Shown here: positions 9,174 to 19,886 of the stretch, piece after piece | Layout: every line of letters starts with the position of its first letter | Position numbering within the stretch: the stretch's first letter is position 1 | DNA from: Capillimicrobium sp035565675 | GTDB lineage: Bacteria; Actinomycetota; Thermoleophilia; Solirubrobacterales; Solirubrobacteraceae | NCBI GenBank assembly: GCA_035565675.1 | Contig: DATMSA010000056.1 | Location: forward strand, 49,950-113,949 | Direction: 5' to 3' | DNA: 64,000 nucleotides | Notes under the pieces: generated by a model | Seen by the model: the letters and a program-made list of their open reading frames with translations, nothing else | Database searches by the model: none | Told to the model about the DNA's origin: nothing | Made by a program: the position numbers and the translations under genes

Positions 9174-9235
9174 CCGGGCGCGGGAGGACCGCCGGTCCAG
9201 GCCGGCTTCGCCATGCCGTCCACCGGCCCGTGGAC

Positions 9236-9241
9236 TAGGCT
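9236..9241 (+). promoter_or_regulatory. TAGGCT -10 element of the glutamine synthetase gene
   Basis: TAGGCT ends 10 bases before the ATG at 9252, with no Shine-Dalgarno between; leaderless-type arrangement. Confidence 0.45.
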
Positions 9242-9251
9242 CCCGCGGGCC

Positions 9252-10589
9252 ATGCCCGACCAGCCCAAGACCGCCGACGACGTCAAGGCCCTCGTCCAGG
9301 AGCACCGCATCCGCTTCATCCGGCTGTGGTTCACGGACATCCTCGGGCAGCTCAAGTCGTTCTCGATCGGCAGCGACGAGCTCGACGACGCCTTCGAGAA
9401 CGGCATGGGCTTCGACGGCTCGTCGATCACCGGCTTCAACGCGATCGAGGAGTCCGACATGGTCGCGGTGCCGGACGCGTCCACGTTCGCGATCCTGCCG
9501 TGGCGGCCCCAGGAGCAGGGGGTCGCGCGCATCTTCTGCGACATCCACACGCCCGAGGGCACCCCGTACGAGGGCGATCCGCGCCAGGTGCTGCGCCGCG
9601 CGCTGCAGCGCGCCGAGCGGATGGGCTACGACGTCTTCAACGTCGGGCCCGAGCTGGAGTACTTCCTGTTCAAGGACAACAAGGGCACCGAGGTCCTCGA
9701 CAACGGCGGGTACTTCGACCTGACGACGCTCGACGCCGGCTCCGACGTGCGCCGCGAGACCGTCCTCGCGCTCGAGCAGCTCGGCATCCACGTCGAGTAC
9801 TCCCACCACGAGTCCGGCCCGTCGCAGCACGAGGTCGACATGCGCTACGCCCCGGCGCTGAAGATGGCCGACGACTGCATGACGTACCGCATCACGGTCA
9901 AGGAGATCGCGATGAAGTACGGCTGGCATGCGACGTTCATGCCCAAGCCGCTGTACAACGAGAACGGCTCGGGCATGCACACCCACCAGTCGCTGTTCGC
10001 CGGCGGGCGCAACGCCTTCTACGACCCCGACGACCAGTACTTCCTGTCCGACGCGGGCAAGGCGTTCATCGCCGGCCAGCTCAAGCACGCGCGCGAGATC
10101 TGCTCGATCTTCGCCCAGTGGGTCAACTCCTACAAGCGCCTGGTCCCCGGCTACGAGGCGCCCGTCTACGTGGCGTGGTCGCGGCGCAACCGCAGCGCGC
10201 TCGTCCGCGTGCCGCTCTACCACCCGGGCCACGAGAACTCGACCCGCATGGAGCTGCGCTGCCCCGACCCGGCGTGCAACCCGTACTTGACGTTCGCGGC
10301 GCTCCTGCAGGCCGGCCTGGAGGGCATCGAGAAGGGCTACGAGCTGCCGGAGCCGATGGAGAAGAACCTCTACCACCTGGCGCCCGACGACCGGAAGCGG
10401 CTCGGGATCGAGCAGCTCCCGGAGACGCTCGGCGAGGCGATCGAGATCACCGCCGAGTCGGAGCTCGTCCTGCGCACGCTCGGCGAGCACATGTTCAACC
10501 GCTACGTCGAGATCAAGCGCCAGGAGTGGGAGGACTACCGCGTGCAGGTCACGCCGTGGGAGCTCGACCGCTACCTGCCGGTGCTCTGA
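9252..10589 (+). CDS. glnA: Type I glutamine synthetase
   Basis: 445-residue GSI enzyme forming glutamine from glutamate, ammonia and ATP. Signature elements: FENGMGFDGSSITGF in the N-terminal beta-grasp, GPELEYFLF and SGPSQHEVDMRY (metal-binding glutamates), MPKPLYNENGSGMHTHQSLF (glutamate/ATP site), and SRRNRSALVRVP. The length and lack of the ~25-residue beta-specific insertion point to the GSI-alpha kind, although the NLY sequence around the adenylylation-site tyrosine region (MEKNLYHLAPDD) is kept. The ATG at 9252 was preferred to an upstream ATG at 9213. No nitrogen-regulatory gene adjoins it; a small unknown gene overlaps its 3' end. Confidence 0.92.
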   Translation: MPDQPKTADDVKALVQEHRIRFIRLWFTDILGQLKSFSIGSDELDDAFENGMGFDGSSITGFNAIEESDMVAVPDASTFAILPWRPQEQGVARIFCDIHTPEGTPYEGDPRQVLRRALQRAERMGYDVFNVGPELEYFLFKDNKGTEVLDNGGYFDLTTLDAGSDVRRETVLALEQLGIHVEYSHHESGPSQHEVDMRYAPALKMADDCMTYRITVKEIAMKYGWHATFMPKPLYNENGSGMHTHQSLFAGGRNAFYDPDDQYFLSDAGKAFIAGQLKHAREICSIFAQWVNSYKRLVPGYEAPVYVAWSRRNRSALVRVPLYHPGHENSTRMELRCPDPACNPYLTFAALLQAGLEGIEKGYELPEPMEKNLYHLAPDDRKRLGIEQLPETLGEAIEITAESELVLRTLGEHMFNRYVEIKRQEWEDYRVQVTPWELDRYLPVL

Positions 10590-10957
10590 GGCTGGGCGTC
10601 GCCCACCACCTCGGGTGGGCGGTGGCGGTCACGGCGACCGCCGGCCATCGCGTCGTCGACCGCCGGCGCATCGAGCTGGTCGAGCCCGGCCTGCCGGCGA
10701 TGCCGATCCACCACCAGGACGGCCGCCGTCTCGACGACGCCGAGATGGCCGACCTCGTCGCGCGCGTGCGCGCCTCGGCCCGGCGCGTGGGCGGAGCGGC
10801 GCTCGACGAGCTCGCGGCCGCGCTGCCGGCGCCGGTCGCGTCGCTGTCGGTGCGCGACTGGCCGGACGACTTCCCGACCGACCTCGCCGTCCTGCGCCGC
10901 CCGCCGTGGACGCGCGACCACCGCCTCGCCCTGGCGGCCGCGGTCACGGCTCCCTGA
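10556..10957 (+). CDS. Small conserved-looking protein of unknown function
   Basis: About 133 residues if started at GTG 10556 (overlapping the glutamine synthetase end by 34 bases); a GTG at 10622 would give 111. The segment LGVAHHLGWAVAVTAT...HRVVDRRRIELVEPGLPAMPIHH followed by an amphipathic helix (MADLVARVRASARRVGGAALDELAA) and DWPDDFPTDLAV looks like a real folded domain with several histidines. I do not know its function. No signal peptide or membrane helix. It ends 14 bases inside the convergent MMPL gene. Confidence 0.55.
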   Translation: MGARPLPAGALRLGVAHHLGWAVAVTATAGHRVVDRRRIELVEPGLPAMPIHHQDGRRLDDAEMADLVARVRASARRVGGAALDELAAALPAPVASLSVRDWPDDFPTDLAVLRRPPWTRDHRLALAAAVTAP

Positions 10958-13307
10958 GCCGGCCCTGCCGCGAGGGCCACCAGATGCGCGGCCCGATGTC
11001 GAACACGAGCGCGGGCACGAGGATCGAGCGCACGACGAACGTGTCCAGCAGGACGCCGAAGGCGATCACGAAGCCGATCTCGGTGAGGAACGTCAGCGGC
11101 AGCACGCCGAGCACCGCGAACGTGCCCGCCAGCACGATGCCCGCCGACGTGATGACGCCGCCGGTGACGGCCAGGCCGCGCAGCATGCCGTCGCGGGTGC
11201 CGTGGCGCAGCGCCTCCTCGCGCACCCGCGCCATCAGGAAGATGTTGTAGTCGACCCCGAGCGCGACGAGGAAGATGAACGAGAACAGCGGGATCGACGG
11301 GTCGCTGCCGGGGAAGCCGAAGATCACGTCGAAGACGATCGCCCCCACGCCCAGCGCGGCCAGGAACGACATGACGACGGTCGCGACGAGCAGCACCGGC
11401 GCCACGAGCGAGCGCAGCAGGACGCCGAGGATCACGAGCACGATCGCCAGCGCGATCGGGATGAGCAGGATCGTGTCGTCGACGGCCGCCTCGCGCAGGT
11501 CGTACTCGATCGCGCTCGGCCCGCCGACGAGGGCGACGGGCGCGGCGGCGCGTACCGCCTCGCGCAGGTCGGGGACGATCGCGAACGCGTCCTCTGAGTA
11601 GGGGTCCTTGTCGAGGTAGACGGCGAGCTGCACGTCCTCGTCGTCGCCGGCCACCGGCTCCTCGGACACGGCCGCGACGCCCGGCACGCCGCGCGCGGCC
11701 TCGACGACGGCCGGGACCGCGGCGGGATCGGACAGCACGACGTCGGTCGGCGCCGCCTGCCCGGGCGGGAACGACTGCTCGATCAGCGCCTGGCCCTCGA
11801 CCGACTGGACCGTGTCGCGGAACTGGTTGCTCTGGGTGAGGCCGGTCGTGAAGTTGAGCAGGCCGAGCGCCATCACCACCAGGAGGGCCAGGCCGCCGGC
11901 GCCGATCACCCGCGGGCGCCGCGCGACCGCCTCGCCGACGCGCCGCCACCAGCCGTGCGTCTCGTCGACGGCGTGCTCGCGCGCGTGCATCCGCGCCTCG
12001 AGGCGCTCCATCGGCCCGGCGCGCAGCCGCCGGTACGGGCCGACGAGCAGGCCGACGAGCAGCCCGACGACGACGAGCGTGATCAGCCCGGCGACCGGTG
12101 ACCCGGCGGCCGTCCCCAGCGCGGCGAGGACGCCGACGATCGTGAACGTCGTGACGCCGGGGCCGAGGCGGTCGACGAGCGGCGCCAGGCCGGGGACGCG
12201 CATCGGCTCGTGGTCGGGCGCGCCGCGGCCCTCCGGCCCGTAGGGCACGAACGGCCAGAACGGGCGCCGCCCCGCGATCGTCAGCACCGCCGGCAGGAAC
12301 GTCAGCATCACCAGCAGCGCGATCCCGATCGCGACGGCGCCGACCGGGCCCAGGCCCGACGTGCCGTTCACCTGCGCCAGGCTCAGCGACAGCAGCGTCG
12401 CCATCACGGTCACGCCGGAGGCGAGGATCGCCGGGCCGGCGCTGCGCAGCGCCAGCGCCATCGCCTCGTGCTTGTCCTGGTGGCGGCGCAGCTCCTCGCG
12501 GTAGCGGGCGACGAGCAGCAGCGCGTAGTCGGTGCCGGCGCCGATGACGAGGATCGACTGGATCGCCGAGCTCTGGCCGTTGACGGTGACGCCGAGCTCG
12601 GTCAGCACCCAGCCGCCGCCGCGCGCGCCGAGCTCGGCCACGACGACCGCCAGGATCGGGAAGAACCAGAAGACCGGGCTGCGGTAGATGAGGATCAGCA
12701 GCGTGATGACGAGCAGCAGCGCGGCGCCGACGAGCGTCGTGTTGATCCCCTCGAAGACCTTGATCGCGTCGGCGGAGAAGCCGGCCGGGCCGGTGACCTT
12801 CACCTCCAGCCCGTTGCCGGGGTCGGACACGAGCTCGCGGTAGCGGTCGATCGGGTCGATGATCTGGCCCGAGTCGCCGGTGTCCTCGGCGCGGATGACG
12901 TTGCCGATCAGCGCGGTGGCGCCGTCGGGGGCGAGCTCGTACGGCGTCGAGGCGTCCGGGTCGACCGGGTTGCCGAACGACGACGTGTTCGGGAACGCCT
13001 TCGTGGCCTCGTCGAGGCGGCGGACGTCCTCGACGATCCGCCGGCGGTCCTCGTCGGTGAGCCCGCCGTCGCGGTGGTAGACGATCACGGTCGGCGCGGT
13101 CTCGGCGCCGGCGAGCCGCTCGGTGACGTCGAGCACCGCGGTCGACTCGGCGCTGCCGGGCAGGAACGAGCGCGACTCGTTCTCCTCGGCGTCGGCGAAG
13201 CGGCCCGGGAGGTTCGCGGCGAGCATCACCACGATCAGGGCGATCCAGGCGAAGAAGACGACCCACTTGGCGCGGGGTCCGGTGATGGAGGAGGAGAGCC
13301 GACGCAT
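10944..13307 (-). CDS. MMPL/RND family transporter
   Basis: 787-residue inner-membrane protein with the duplicated RND plan: one N-terminal helix (VFFAWIALIVVMLAANLPGRF), a large periplasm-facing loop, five helices, a cytoplasmic linker (YRRLRAGPMERLEARMHAREHAVDE), another helix, a second extracytoplasmic loop and five helices. Transmembrane GTDYALLLVARYREEL and GVDYNIFLMARVREE carry the Asp-Tyr pair that relays protons in MmpL proteins. Members export lipids, siderophores or drugs using the proton gradient. The ATG at 13307 starts the first recognisable residues MRRLSSSITG. Substrate unknown; no lipid-biosynthesis neighbours. Confidence 0.9.
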   Translation of the reverse strand: MRRLSSSITGPRAKWVVFFAWIALIVVMLAANLPGRFADAEENESRSFLPGSAESTAVLDVTERLAGAETAPTVIVYHRDGGLTDEDRRRIVEDVRRLDEATKAFPNTSSFGNPVDPDASTPYELAPDGATALIGNVIRAEDTGDSGQIIDPIDRYRELVSDPGNGLEVKVTGPAGFSADAIKVFEGINTTLVGAALLLVITLLILIYRSPVFWFFPILAVVVAELGARGGGWVLTELGVTVNGQSSAIQSILVIGAGTDYALLLVARYREELRRHQDKHEAMALALRSAGPAILASGVTVMATLLSLSLAQVNGTSGLGPVGAVAIGIALLVMLTFLPAVLTIAGRRPFWPFVPYGPEGRGAPDHEPMRVPGLAPLVDRLGPGVTTFTIVGVLAALGTAAGSPVAGLITLVVVGLLVGLLVGPYRRLRAGPMERLEARMHAREHAVDETHGWWRRVGEAVARRPRVIGAGGLALLVVMALGLLNFTTGLTQSNQFRDTVQSVEGQALIEQSFPPGQAAPTDVVLSDPAAVPAVVEAARGVPGVAAVSEEPVAGDDEDVQLAVYLDKDPYSEDAFAIVPDLREAVRAAAPVALVGGPSAIEYDLREAAVDDTILLIPIALAIVLVILGVLLRSLVAPVLLVATVVMSFLAALGVGAIVFDVIFGFPGSDPSIPLFSFIFLVALGVDYNIFLMARVREEALRHGTRDGMLRGLAVTGGVITSAGIVLAGTFAVLGVLPLTFLTEIGFVIAFGVLLDTFVVRSILVPALVFDIGPRIWWPSRQGRLREP

Positions 13308-13332
13308 CCCGCCGGCGGGAAACCTACGCGAC

Positions 13333-15300
<1,968 letters not shown>

Positions 15301-15307
15301 GGACCTG

Positions 15308-15317
15308 ACGCTAGCTT
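15308..15317. promoter_or_regulatory. Overlapping back-to-back -10 elements (DUF255 gene / ridA)
   Basis: The ten bases ACGCTAGCTT contain TAGCTT on the plus strand (15312-15317, 11 bases before the ridA ATG) and TAGCGT on the minus strand (15313-15308, 7 bases before the DUF255-gene ATG). The two elements share the TA dinucleotide, so simultaneous initiation both ways looks impossible. Confidence 0.5.
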
Positions 15318-15328
15318 TCCCCTCACCC

Positions 15329-15721
15329 ATGACCGCACACCGCAAGATCGTCACCGCCCTCGACGCCCCCGCTGCGATCGGGCCGTACTCGCATGCCGTC
15401 GCGTCGAACGGGGTCCTGTACTGCTCGGGCCAGATCCCGCTCGACCCGGCCAGCGGCGAGCTGGTCGGCTCGACGCCCGCCGAGCAGGCGCGCCAGTGCC
15501 TCACCAACCTGACGGCGGTCTGCGCGGCGGCGGGCGCGCAGCTCGCCGACGCGCTGCAGGTGACCGTCTACCTGACCGACATGGGCGCCTTCAAGGAGGT
15601 CAACGAGGTCTACGCCTCGTTCTTCGAGACCGAGCCGCCCGCGCGGATCGCGATCGCCGTGGCGGCGCTGCCGATGGGCGCGCAGGTCGAGATCGCCGCG
15701 CTCGTCGCGCTGACGGGATGA
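15329..15721 (+). CDS. ridA: RidA family enamine/imine deaminase
   Basis: 130-residue RidA (YjgF/YER057c/UK114) protein that hydrolyses reactive 2-aminoacrylate/2-aminocrotonate intermediates released by PLP enzymes. The catalytic arginine is present (Arg106 in PPARIAIAVAALP), as is the substrate-pocket sequence IGPYSHAV near the N terminus and VEIAALVAL at the end. The ATG at 15329 starts MTAHRKIVTA. It lies 4 bases before threonine dehydratase, the classic source of its substrate, so the pair is almost certainly cotranscribed and works in series. Confidence 0.93.
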   Translation: MTAHRKIVTALDAPAAIGPYSHAVASNGVLYCSGQIPLDPASGELVGSTPAEQARQCLTNLTAVCAAAGAQLADALQVTVYLTDMGAFKEVNEVYASFFETEPPARIAIAVAALPMGAQVEIAALVALTG

Positions 15722-15725
15722 CCCG

Positions 15726-16943
15726 ATGACGGCCGTCACCGTCGCCGACGTCCGCCGGGCGCGCGACGCGGTGGCGGACGTCGCCTGGCACACGCCGCTG
15801 CTGCCGGCGCTGACGCTGGGCGAGCCGGACGCCGGCCCGGTGCTGCTGAAGGCCGAGTCGCTGCAGCGCACCGGGTCGTTCAAGATCCGCGGCGCGCTGG
15901 CCAAGCTGCACGCGCTGGGCGACGCGTGCCGCAACGGCGTCGTGTGCGGCAGCGCCGGCAACCACGCGCAGGCGCTGGCCGCGGCCGCGCGCGCCCGCGG
16001 CGTGCCGTGCGAGGTCGTGATGCCCGCGGGGGCCCCGATCGCCAAGGCCGAGGGCGCCGAGGCGCTCGGCGCGCGGGTGATCCTGGCGGGGGAGAGCGTC
16101 GAGTCGTGCGTGGCGCTGGCGCGCGAGCGCGCGGCCGAGCGCGGCGAGGCGTTCGTGCACCCGTTCGAGGATCCCGACGTGATCGCCGGCCAGGGCACGG
16201 TCGGGCTGGAGCTGCTGGAGGACGTGCCCGACCTGGCGCGGGTGATCGTGCCGGTCGGCGGCGGCGGGCTGGCCTCCGGCGTGGGGCTGGCGGTCAAGGC
16301 CGCGCGGCCCGACGCGCAGGTGATCGGCGTGCAGGTCGAGACGTTCCCGGGCGCGCGCGAGTCGCTGCGCGCCGGCCACCCGGTCGACCTGGAGCCGCCC
16401 GAGACGACGATCGCCGACGGCATCGCGGTCAAGCGCCCCGGCGAGATGACGCTGTCGATCCTGTCGGAGGTGCTCGACGGGATCGAGCTGGTCTCCGAGG
16501 ACGAGGTCGCCGAGGCGATGGTGGCGCTGATGGAGCGCGCCAAGCTCGTCGTCGAGGGGGCGGGGGCGGTCGGGGTGGCGGCGCTGCGCAGCGGCCGGCT
16601 GGGCCCGGCGCCGGACGGCGCGACGGTCGTGCTGCTCAGCGGCGGCAACGTCGACGCCGGCCTGCTGGCGACCGTGACGCGCCGCCAGGAGACGCAGGCG
16701 GGGCGGCGCGTGGCGCTGATCACGAAGGTGCCCGACCGGCCGGGCGCGCTGGCGCGGCTGCTGAGCTGCATCGCGGCGGAGGGCGCCAACCTCGTCGAGG
16801 TCGAGCACGTGCGCGAGGGCATCGACCTGCACGTGCGCCAGACGGCGGTCCAGCTCGTGCTGGAGACGCGCGGCCGGGCCCACGCGGAGGCGGTGCTCGC
16901 CGCGATCCGCGGCGACGGCTACGAGGCGCAGGTCCTGCGCTAG
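15726..16943 (+). CDS. ilvA: Threonine ammonia-lyase (threonine dehydratase)
   Basis: 405-residue PLP enzyme making 2-oxobutyrate and ammonia from threonine (isoleucine synthesis or threonine catabolism). PLP lysine is Lys53 in TGSFKIRGA; the phosphate-binding loop is VGGGGLASG and the pyridine contact SGGNVD. A single ACT-like domain at the C terminus (residues ~330-405, KVPDRPGALARLLSCIAAEGANLVEVEH) is the short, TdcB/IlvA-2-like arrangement rather than the two-ACT-like biosynthetic IlvA. Directly downstream of ridA. Its TAG stop shares CTAG with the convergent gene's stop. Confidence 0.92.
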   Translation: MTAVTVADVRRARDAVADVAWHTPLLPALTLGEPDAGPVLLKAESLQRTGSFKIRGALAKLHALGDACRNGVVCGSAGNHAQALAAAARARGVPCEVVMPAGAPIAKAEGAEALGARVILAGESVESCVALARERAAERGEAFVHPFEDPDVIAGQGTVGLELLEDVPDLARVIVPVGGGGLASGVGLAVKAARPDAQVIGVQVETFPGARESLRAGHPVDLEPPETTIADGIAVKRPGEMTLSILSEVLDGIELVSEDEVAEAMVALMERAKLVVEGAGAVGVAALRSGRLGPAPDGATVVLLSGGNVDAGLLATVTRRQETQAGRRVALITKVPDRPGALARLLSCIAAEGANLVEVEHVREGIDLHVRQTAVQLVLETRGRAHAEAVLAAIRGDGYEAQVLR

Positions 16944-17632
16944 GGCGCCGGGGCGGCGGCCGTGGCCGGCGCCGGGGCGGCATCGCCCTCGGCGGCGGGC
17001 GGCGGCTCGGCCGTCTCGGGCGCGGTCGTCGGCGGCGTCTCCGCGACCGCCTCGGCGGGCTGCGGATCGGCCGTCGCGCGGCGCTCCTTGGGCTCCGACG
17101 TGCGCGAGCGCGGCGCGGACGCCGGCTCGGCGCCGGCGGTGCGCGTGGACGCGGCCGGCGCGGACCGTGCGCTCACGCCGGTGGCCGGCACGGGGACGGC
17201 GACCTCGTCGTGGATGACCCTGCGCTTGACGACGACCTCGCGCACGACCTTCACCGGCTGGCTCGTGCGCTCGATGGTCACGGGGGCGACCGGGTCGGGC
17301 GCGGGCCCGGCGCCGGCCAGCAGCGCGATCGGCACGGCGATCGCGGCCATCGCGGCGGCGCCCATCCCGGCGCCGCGCGCCGGCGCGGGCAGCCGCTGGG
17401 CGCGGCGGCGCAGCCCGCCCACCGGCAGGCGGCCCGCCAGGCGGCGCGTCAGCCGGTCCTCGACCGGCGCGTAGGCGAGCAGCATCAGCTCGAAGCCGAG
17501 CGTCGCGACGACGCCGCGCGCGACGAGCCACTGCACGCCGTCGGTCGGGTAGTGGCGCGGCCACCAGATGAGCACGATGCCGGCGGTGAGGCCGCCGGCC
17601 AGCAGCTTGGACGCGAGATGCTTGAGGCTCAC
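16940..17632 (-). CDS. Membrane protein of unknown function with basic/acidic low-complexity tail
   Basis: 230 residues. N-terminal half has two or three hydrophobic segments (LLAGGLTAGIVLIWW, LVARGVVATLGFELMLLAYA, MGAAAMAAIAVPIALLAGAG). Then comes an ordered-looking stretch IERTSQPVKVVREVVVKRRVIHDEVAVPVP, and finally ~80 residues of Ala/Pro/Glu-rich low complexity that is probably outside or disordered. I recognise no family. It is transcribed alone; its stop overlaps the threonine dehydratase stop by four bases (CTAG read as TAG on both strands). Confidence 0.68.
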   Translation of the reverse strand: MSLKHLASKLLAGGLTAGIVLIWWPRHYPTDGVQWLVARGVVATLGFELMLLAYAPVEDRLTRRLAGRLPVGGLRRRAQRLPAPARGAGMGAAAMAAIAVPIALLAGAGPAPDPVAPVTIERTSQPVKVVREVVVKRRVIHDEVAVPVPATGVSARSAPAASTRTAGAEPASAPRSRTSEPKERRATADPQPAEAVAETPPTTAPETAEPPPAAEGDAAPAPATAAAPAP

Positions 17633-17693
17633 TTCCCGGACGTCGGCGGGCGCGGGCGCGACTTGACGCCGCGCCCGCGCCGTGTGCCGAAAG

Positions 17694-18434
17694 TCACTCA
17701 GGCGTGACGTACGCGCCGCTGATGCCGCCGTCGACCAGGAACGTGGAGGCGGTGACGAAGCTCGACTCGTCGCTGGCCAGGAACAGCGCCGCGTTGGCGA
17801 TCTCCTCGGCGCGCGCGAAGCGGCCCATCGGCACGTGCACGAGCCGGCGGGCGGCGCGCTCGGGGTCCTTGGCGAACAGCTCGCACAGCAGCGGCGTGTC
17901 GACCGGGCCGGGGCACAGCGCGTTGACGCGCACGCCGCGGCGGGCGAACTCGACGCCGAGCTCGCGCGACAGGGCCAGCACGCCGCCCTTGGAGGCGGTG
18001 TAGGAGATCTGCGACGTCGCCGCGCCCATCACCGCCACGAACGACGCGGTGTTGATCACGGATCCGCCGTCGTTGTCCAGGAGGTGGGGGATGCCGTGCT
18101 TGCAGCACAGGAAGATCGAGCGCAGGTTGACGTTCTGCACGCGGTCCCACGCCTCGAGCGTCGTCTCCAGCACCGACGCGTCGTCCTCGGGCGAGATGCC
18201 GGCGTTGTTGAAGATCACGTCGATGCGGCCGAAGGTCTCGACCGTCCGCGCGAACATGTCGACGACCTGGCCCTCGTGGGTGACGTCGACCTGCAGCGAC
18301 AGGTCGCCGGGGGCGTCCTCGCCGAGGTCGGCCCCGACCACCCGCGCGCCCTCGCGCTGGAAGGCAGCCACGGTCGCGGCGCCGATCCCGCCGGACGCCC
18401 CGGTGACGACGCACACCTTGTCCTTCAGCCTCAT
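17694..18434 (-). CDS. SDR family NAD(P)-dependent oxidoreductase
   Basis: 246-residue classical short-chain dehydrogenase. TGASGGIG dinucleotide-binding loop at residues 11-18, NNAG at ~87, catalytic Ser-Tyr-Lys in NTASFVAVMGAATSQ and SYTASKGG, and the C-terminal VDGG. Asp after the second strand (GADLGED) suggests NAD+ preference. It overlaps the upstream aldehyde dehydrogenase by ATGA and is the last gene of the gamma-glutamyl-amine-type operon, where SDRs of this kind are usually annotated as 3-oxoacyl-ACP reductases. Substrate not determinable. Confidence 0.9.
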   Translation of the reverse strand: MRLKDKVCVVTGASGGIGAATVAAFQREGARVVGADLGEDAPGDLSLQVDVTHEGQVVDMFARTVETFGRIDVIFNNAGISPEDDASVLETTLEAWDRVQNVNLRSIFLCCKHGIPHLLDNDGGSVINTASFVAVMGAATSQISYTASKGGVLALSRELGVEFARRGVRVNALCPGPVDTPLLCELFAKDPERAARRLVHVPMGRFARAEEIANAALFLASDESSFVTASTFLVDGGISGAYVTPE

Positions 18435-19801
18435 GCCGCTCCCGTCGCGTAGTAGATGGACTTCACCTCGGAGTAGGCCTCGAGCGCGCGGGGGCCGAGC
18501 TCGCGCCCGTACCCGGACTGCTTGAAGCCGCCGAAGGGCGTGTTGACCCGGACCGAGCTGTTGGAGTTGATCGACAGGACGCCGCTGTCGATCGCCCGGG
18601 CGACGCGCAGCGCGCGGGCGCCGTCGCGCGTCCAGATCGAGCCCGACAGCCCGTACGGCGTGCCGTTGGCCAGCGCGATCGCCTCGGCCTCGCCGTCGAA
18701 GGGGATGACCGCGGCGACCGGCCCGAAGATCTCCTCGCGGACCGCGCGGTCGCCGGGGTCGACGGGGCACAGGACGGTCGGCGCGAACCAGTAGCCGGGG
18801 CCGTCGGGCGCCGTGCCGCGGAACGCGACCGGGGCGCCGTCGGGCACGAAGGCGGCGACCCGCTCGCGATGGCCGGCCGAGATCAGCGGCCCCATCTGCG
18901 TCGCCTCGTCGAGCGGGTCGCCGACGCGCACCTGCGCGACCGCGCCCTCCAGCGCGGCGAGGAACTCGTCGAGCACCGGGCGCTCGACGAGGATGCGCGA
19001 GCGCGCGCAGCAGTCCTGGCCGGCGTTGCCGAACACGGCGCCGGGCGCGGCCGCCGCGGCGGCCTCGACGTCGGCGTCGGCGAACACGACGTTGGCCGAC
19101 TTGCCGCCGAGCTCGAGCGTGACGCGCTTGAGCGTGCCGGCCGCGCTCGCGGCGATGCCGCGGCCGACGGCGGTCGACCCGGTGAACGCGATCTTGGCGA
19201 CGTCGGGGTGCTCGACCAGGCGCGCGCCGGCGGTGGCGCCGGGGCCGGCGACGACGTTCACGACGCCGGGCGGGAGGCCCGCGTCGAGCGCGAGCTGCTC
19301 GAAGCGCAGCGCGGTGAGCGGGGTCAGCTCGGCGGGCTTGAGCACGAGCGTGTTGCCGGCCGCCAGCGCCGGGCCCATCTTCCAGGCGGCGATCGTCAGC
19401 GGGAAGTTCCAGGGGGTGATGAGGCCGACGACGCCGAGCGGCTCGCGCACCGTGAACGCCTGGCCGCCGGCGACGGGGATCGTCTCGCCGCCCGGGCGCT
19501 CGGGCGCCCCGGCGTAGTAGCGGAACACGTCGGCGACCATGCCCATCTCGCCACGCGCGTCGGCGATCGGCTTGCCGGCGTTGCGGGCCTCCAGGAGCGC
19601 CAGCTCCTCGCGCCGCTCGTCGACGAGGTCGGCGACCCGCCGCAGGAGGCGGGCGCGGTCCCCGGGGGCGACGGCCCGCCACGTCGGGAAGGCGCGCCGG
19701 GCCGCCGCCACCGCGGCGTCGATCTCCTCGGCGCCGGCGCGCGGGATCTCCTCCAGGAGCTCTTCGGTCGCGGGCTCGATCACCCGCAGCGTGTCGGTCA
19801 T
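18431..19801 (-). CDS. Aldehyde dehydrogenase (gamma-glutamyl-aldehyde or related)
   Basis: 456-residue NAD(P)+ aldehyde dehydrogenase. The Rossmann motif is FTGSTAVG, the general-base Glu sits in VTLELGGKSANVV, and the nucleophile is in GNAGQDCCARSR (adjacent cysteines). Late motifs EEIFGPVAAV and PFGGFKQSGYGRELG are intact. GGAGG lies just before the ATG at 19801. Within the unit (synthetase, FCD regulator, this enzyme, SDR) it most likely oxidises the aldehyde formed after amine gamma-glutamylation and oxidation, as PuuC does in putrescine use (inference). Confidence 0.92.
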   Translation of the reverse strand: MTDTLRVIEPATEELLEEIPRAGAEEIDAAVAAARRAFPTWRAVAPGDRARLLRRVADLVDERREELALLEARNAGKPIADARGEMGMVADVFRYYAGAPERPGGETIPVAGGQAFTVREPLGVVGLITPWNFPLTIAAWKMGPALAAGNTLVLKPAELTPLTALRFEQLALDAGLPPGVVNVVAGPGATAGARLVEHPDVAKIAFTGSTAVGRGIAASAAGTLKRVTLELGGKSANVVFADADVEAAAAAAPGAVFGNAGQDCCARSRILVERPVLDEFLAALEGAVAQVRVGDPLDEATQMGPLISAGHRERVAAFVPDGAPVAFRGTAPDGPGYWFAPTVLCPVDPGDRAVREEIFGPVAAVIPFDGEAEAIALANGTPYGLSGSIWTRDGARALRVARAIDSGVLSINSNSSVRVNTPFGGFKQSGYGRELGPRALEAYSEVKSIYYATGAA

Positions 19802-19824
19802 CGCCCTCCGCCCGCGTCGTTCAA

Positions 19825-19847
19825 AAGGTATGGAGACTGGTCCTTCT
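19825..19847 (-). promoter_or_regulatory. Candidate FCD-regulator operator 1, upstream of the aldehyde dehydrogenase
   Basis: On the minus strand this 23-base stretch begins AGAAGGACCAGTCTCC and ends TACCTT. It matches the 23-base stretch upstream of the synthetase gene at 21934-21956 at 16 positions, with AAGG, CC, TCTC and TACCTT conserved in the same spacing. Confidence 0.55.
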
Positions 19848-19886
19848 GGTTGCGGAATCTACGAGACCGGCGGTGCGCGCGCAAGC

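Noticed and set aside
8319..10490. A ~720-codon open frame on the minus strand opposite the GntR and glutamine synthetase genes
   Set aside because: It is the antisense shadow of two clearly conserved genes; in DNA this GC-rich, stop codons are scarce and the third-position bias creates long empty frames. The translation is Arg/Val/Gly/Ala-biased with no motif.
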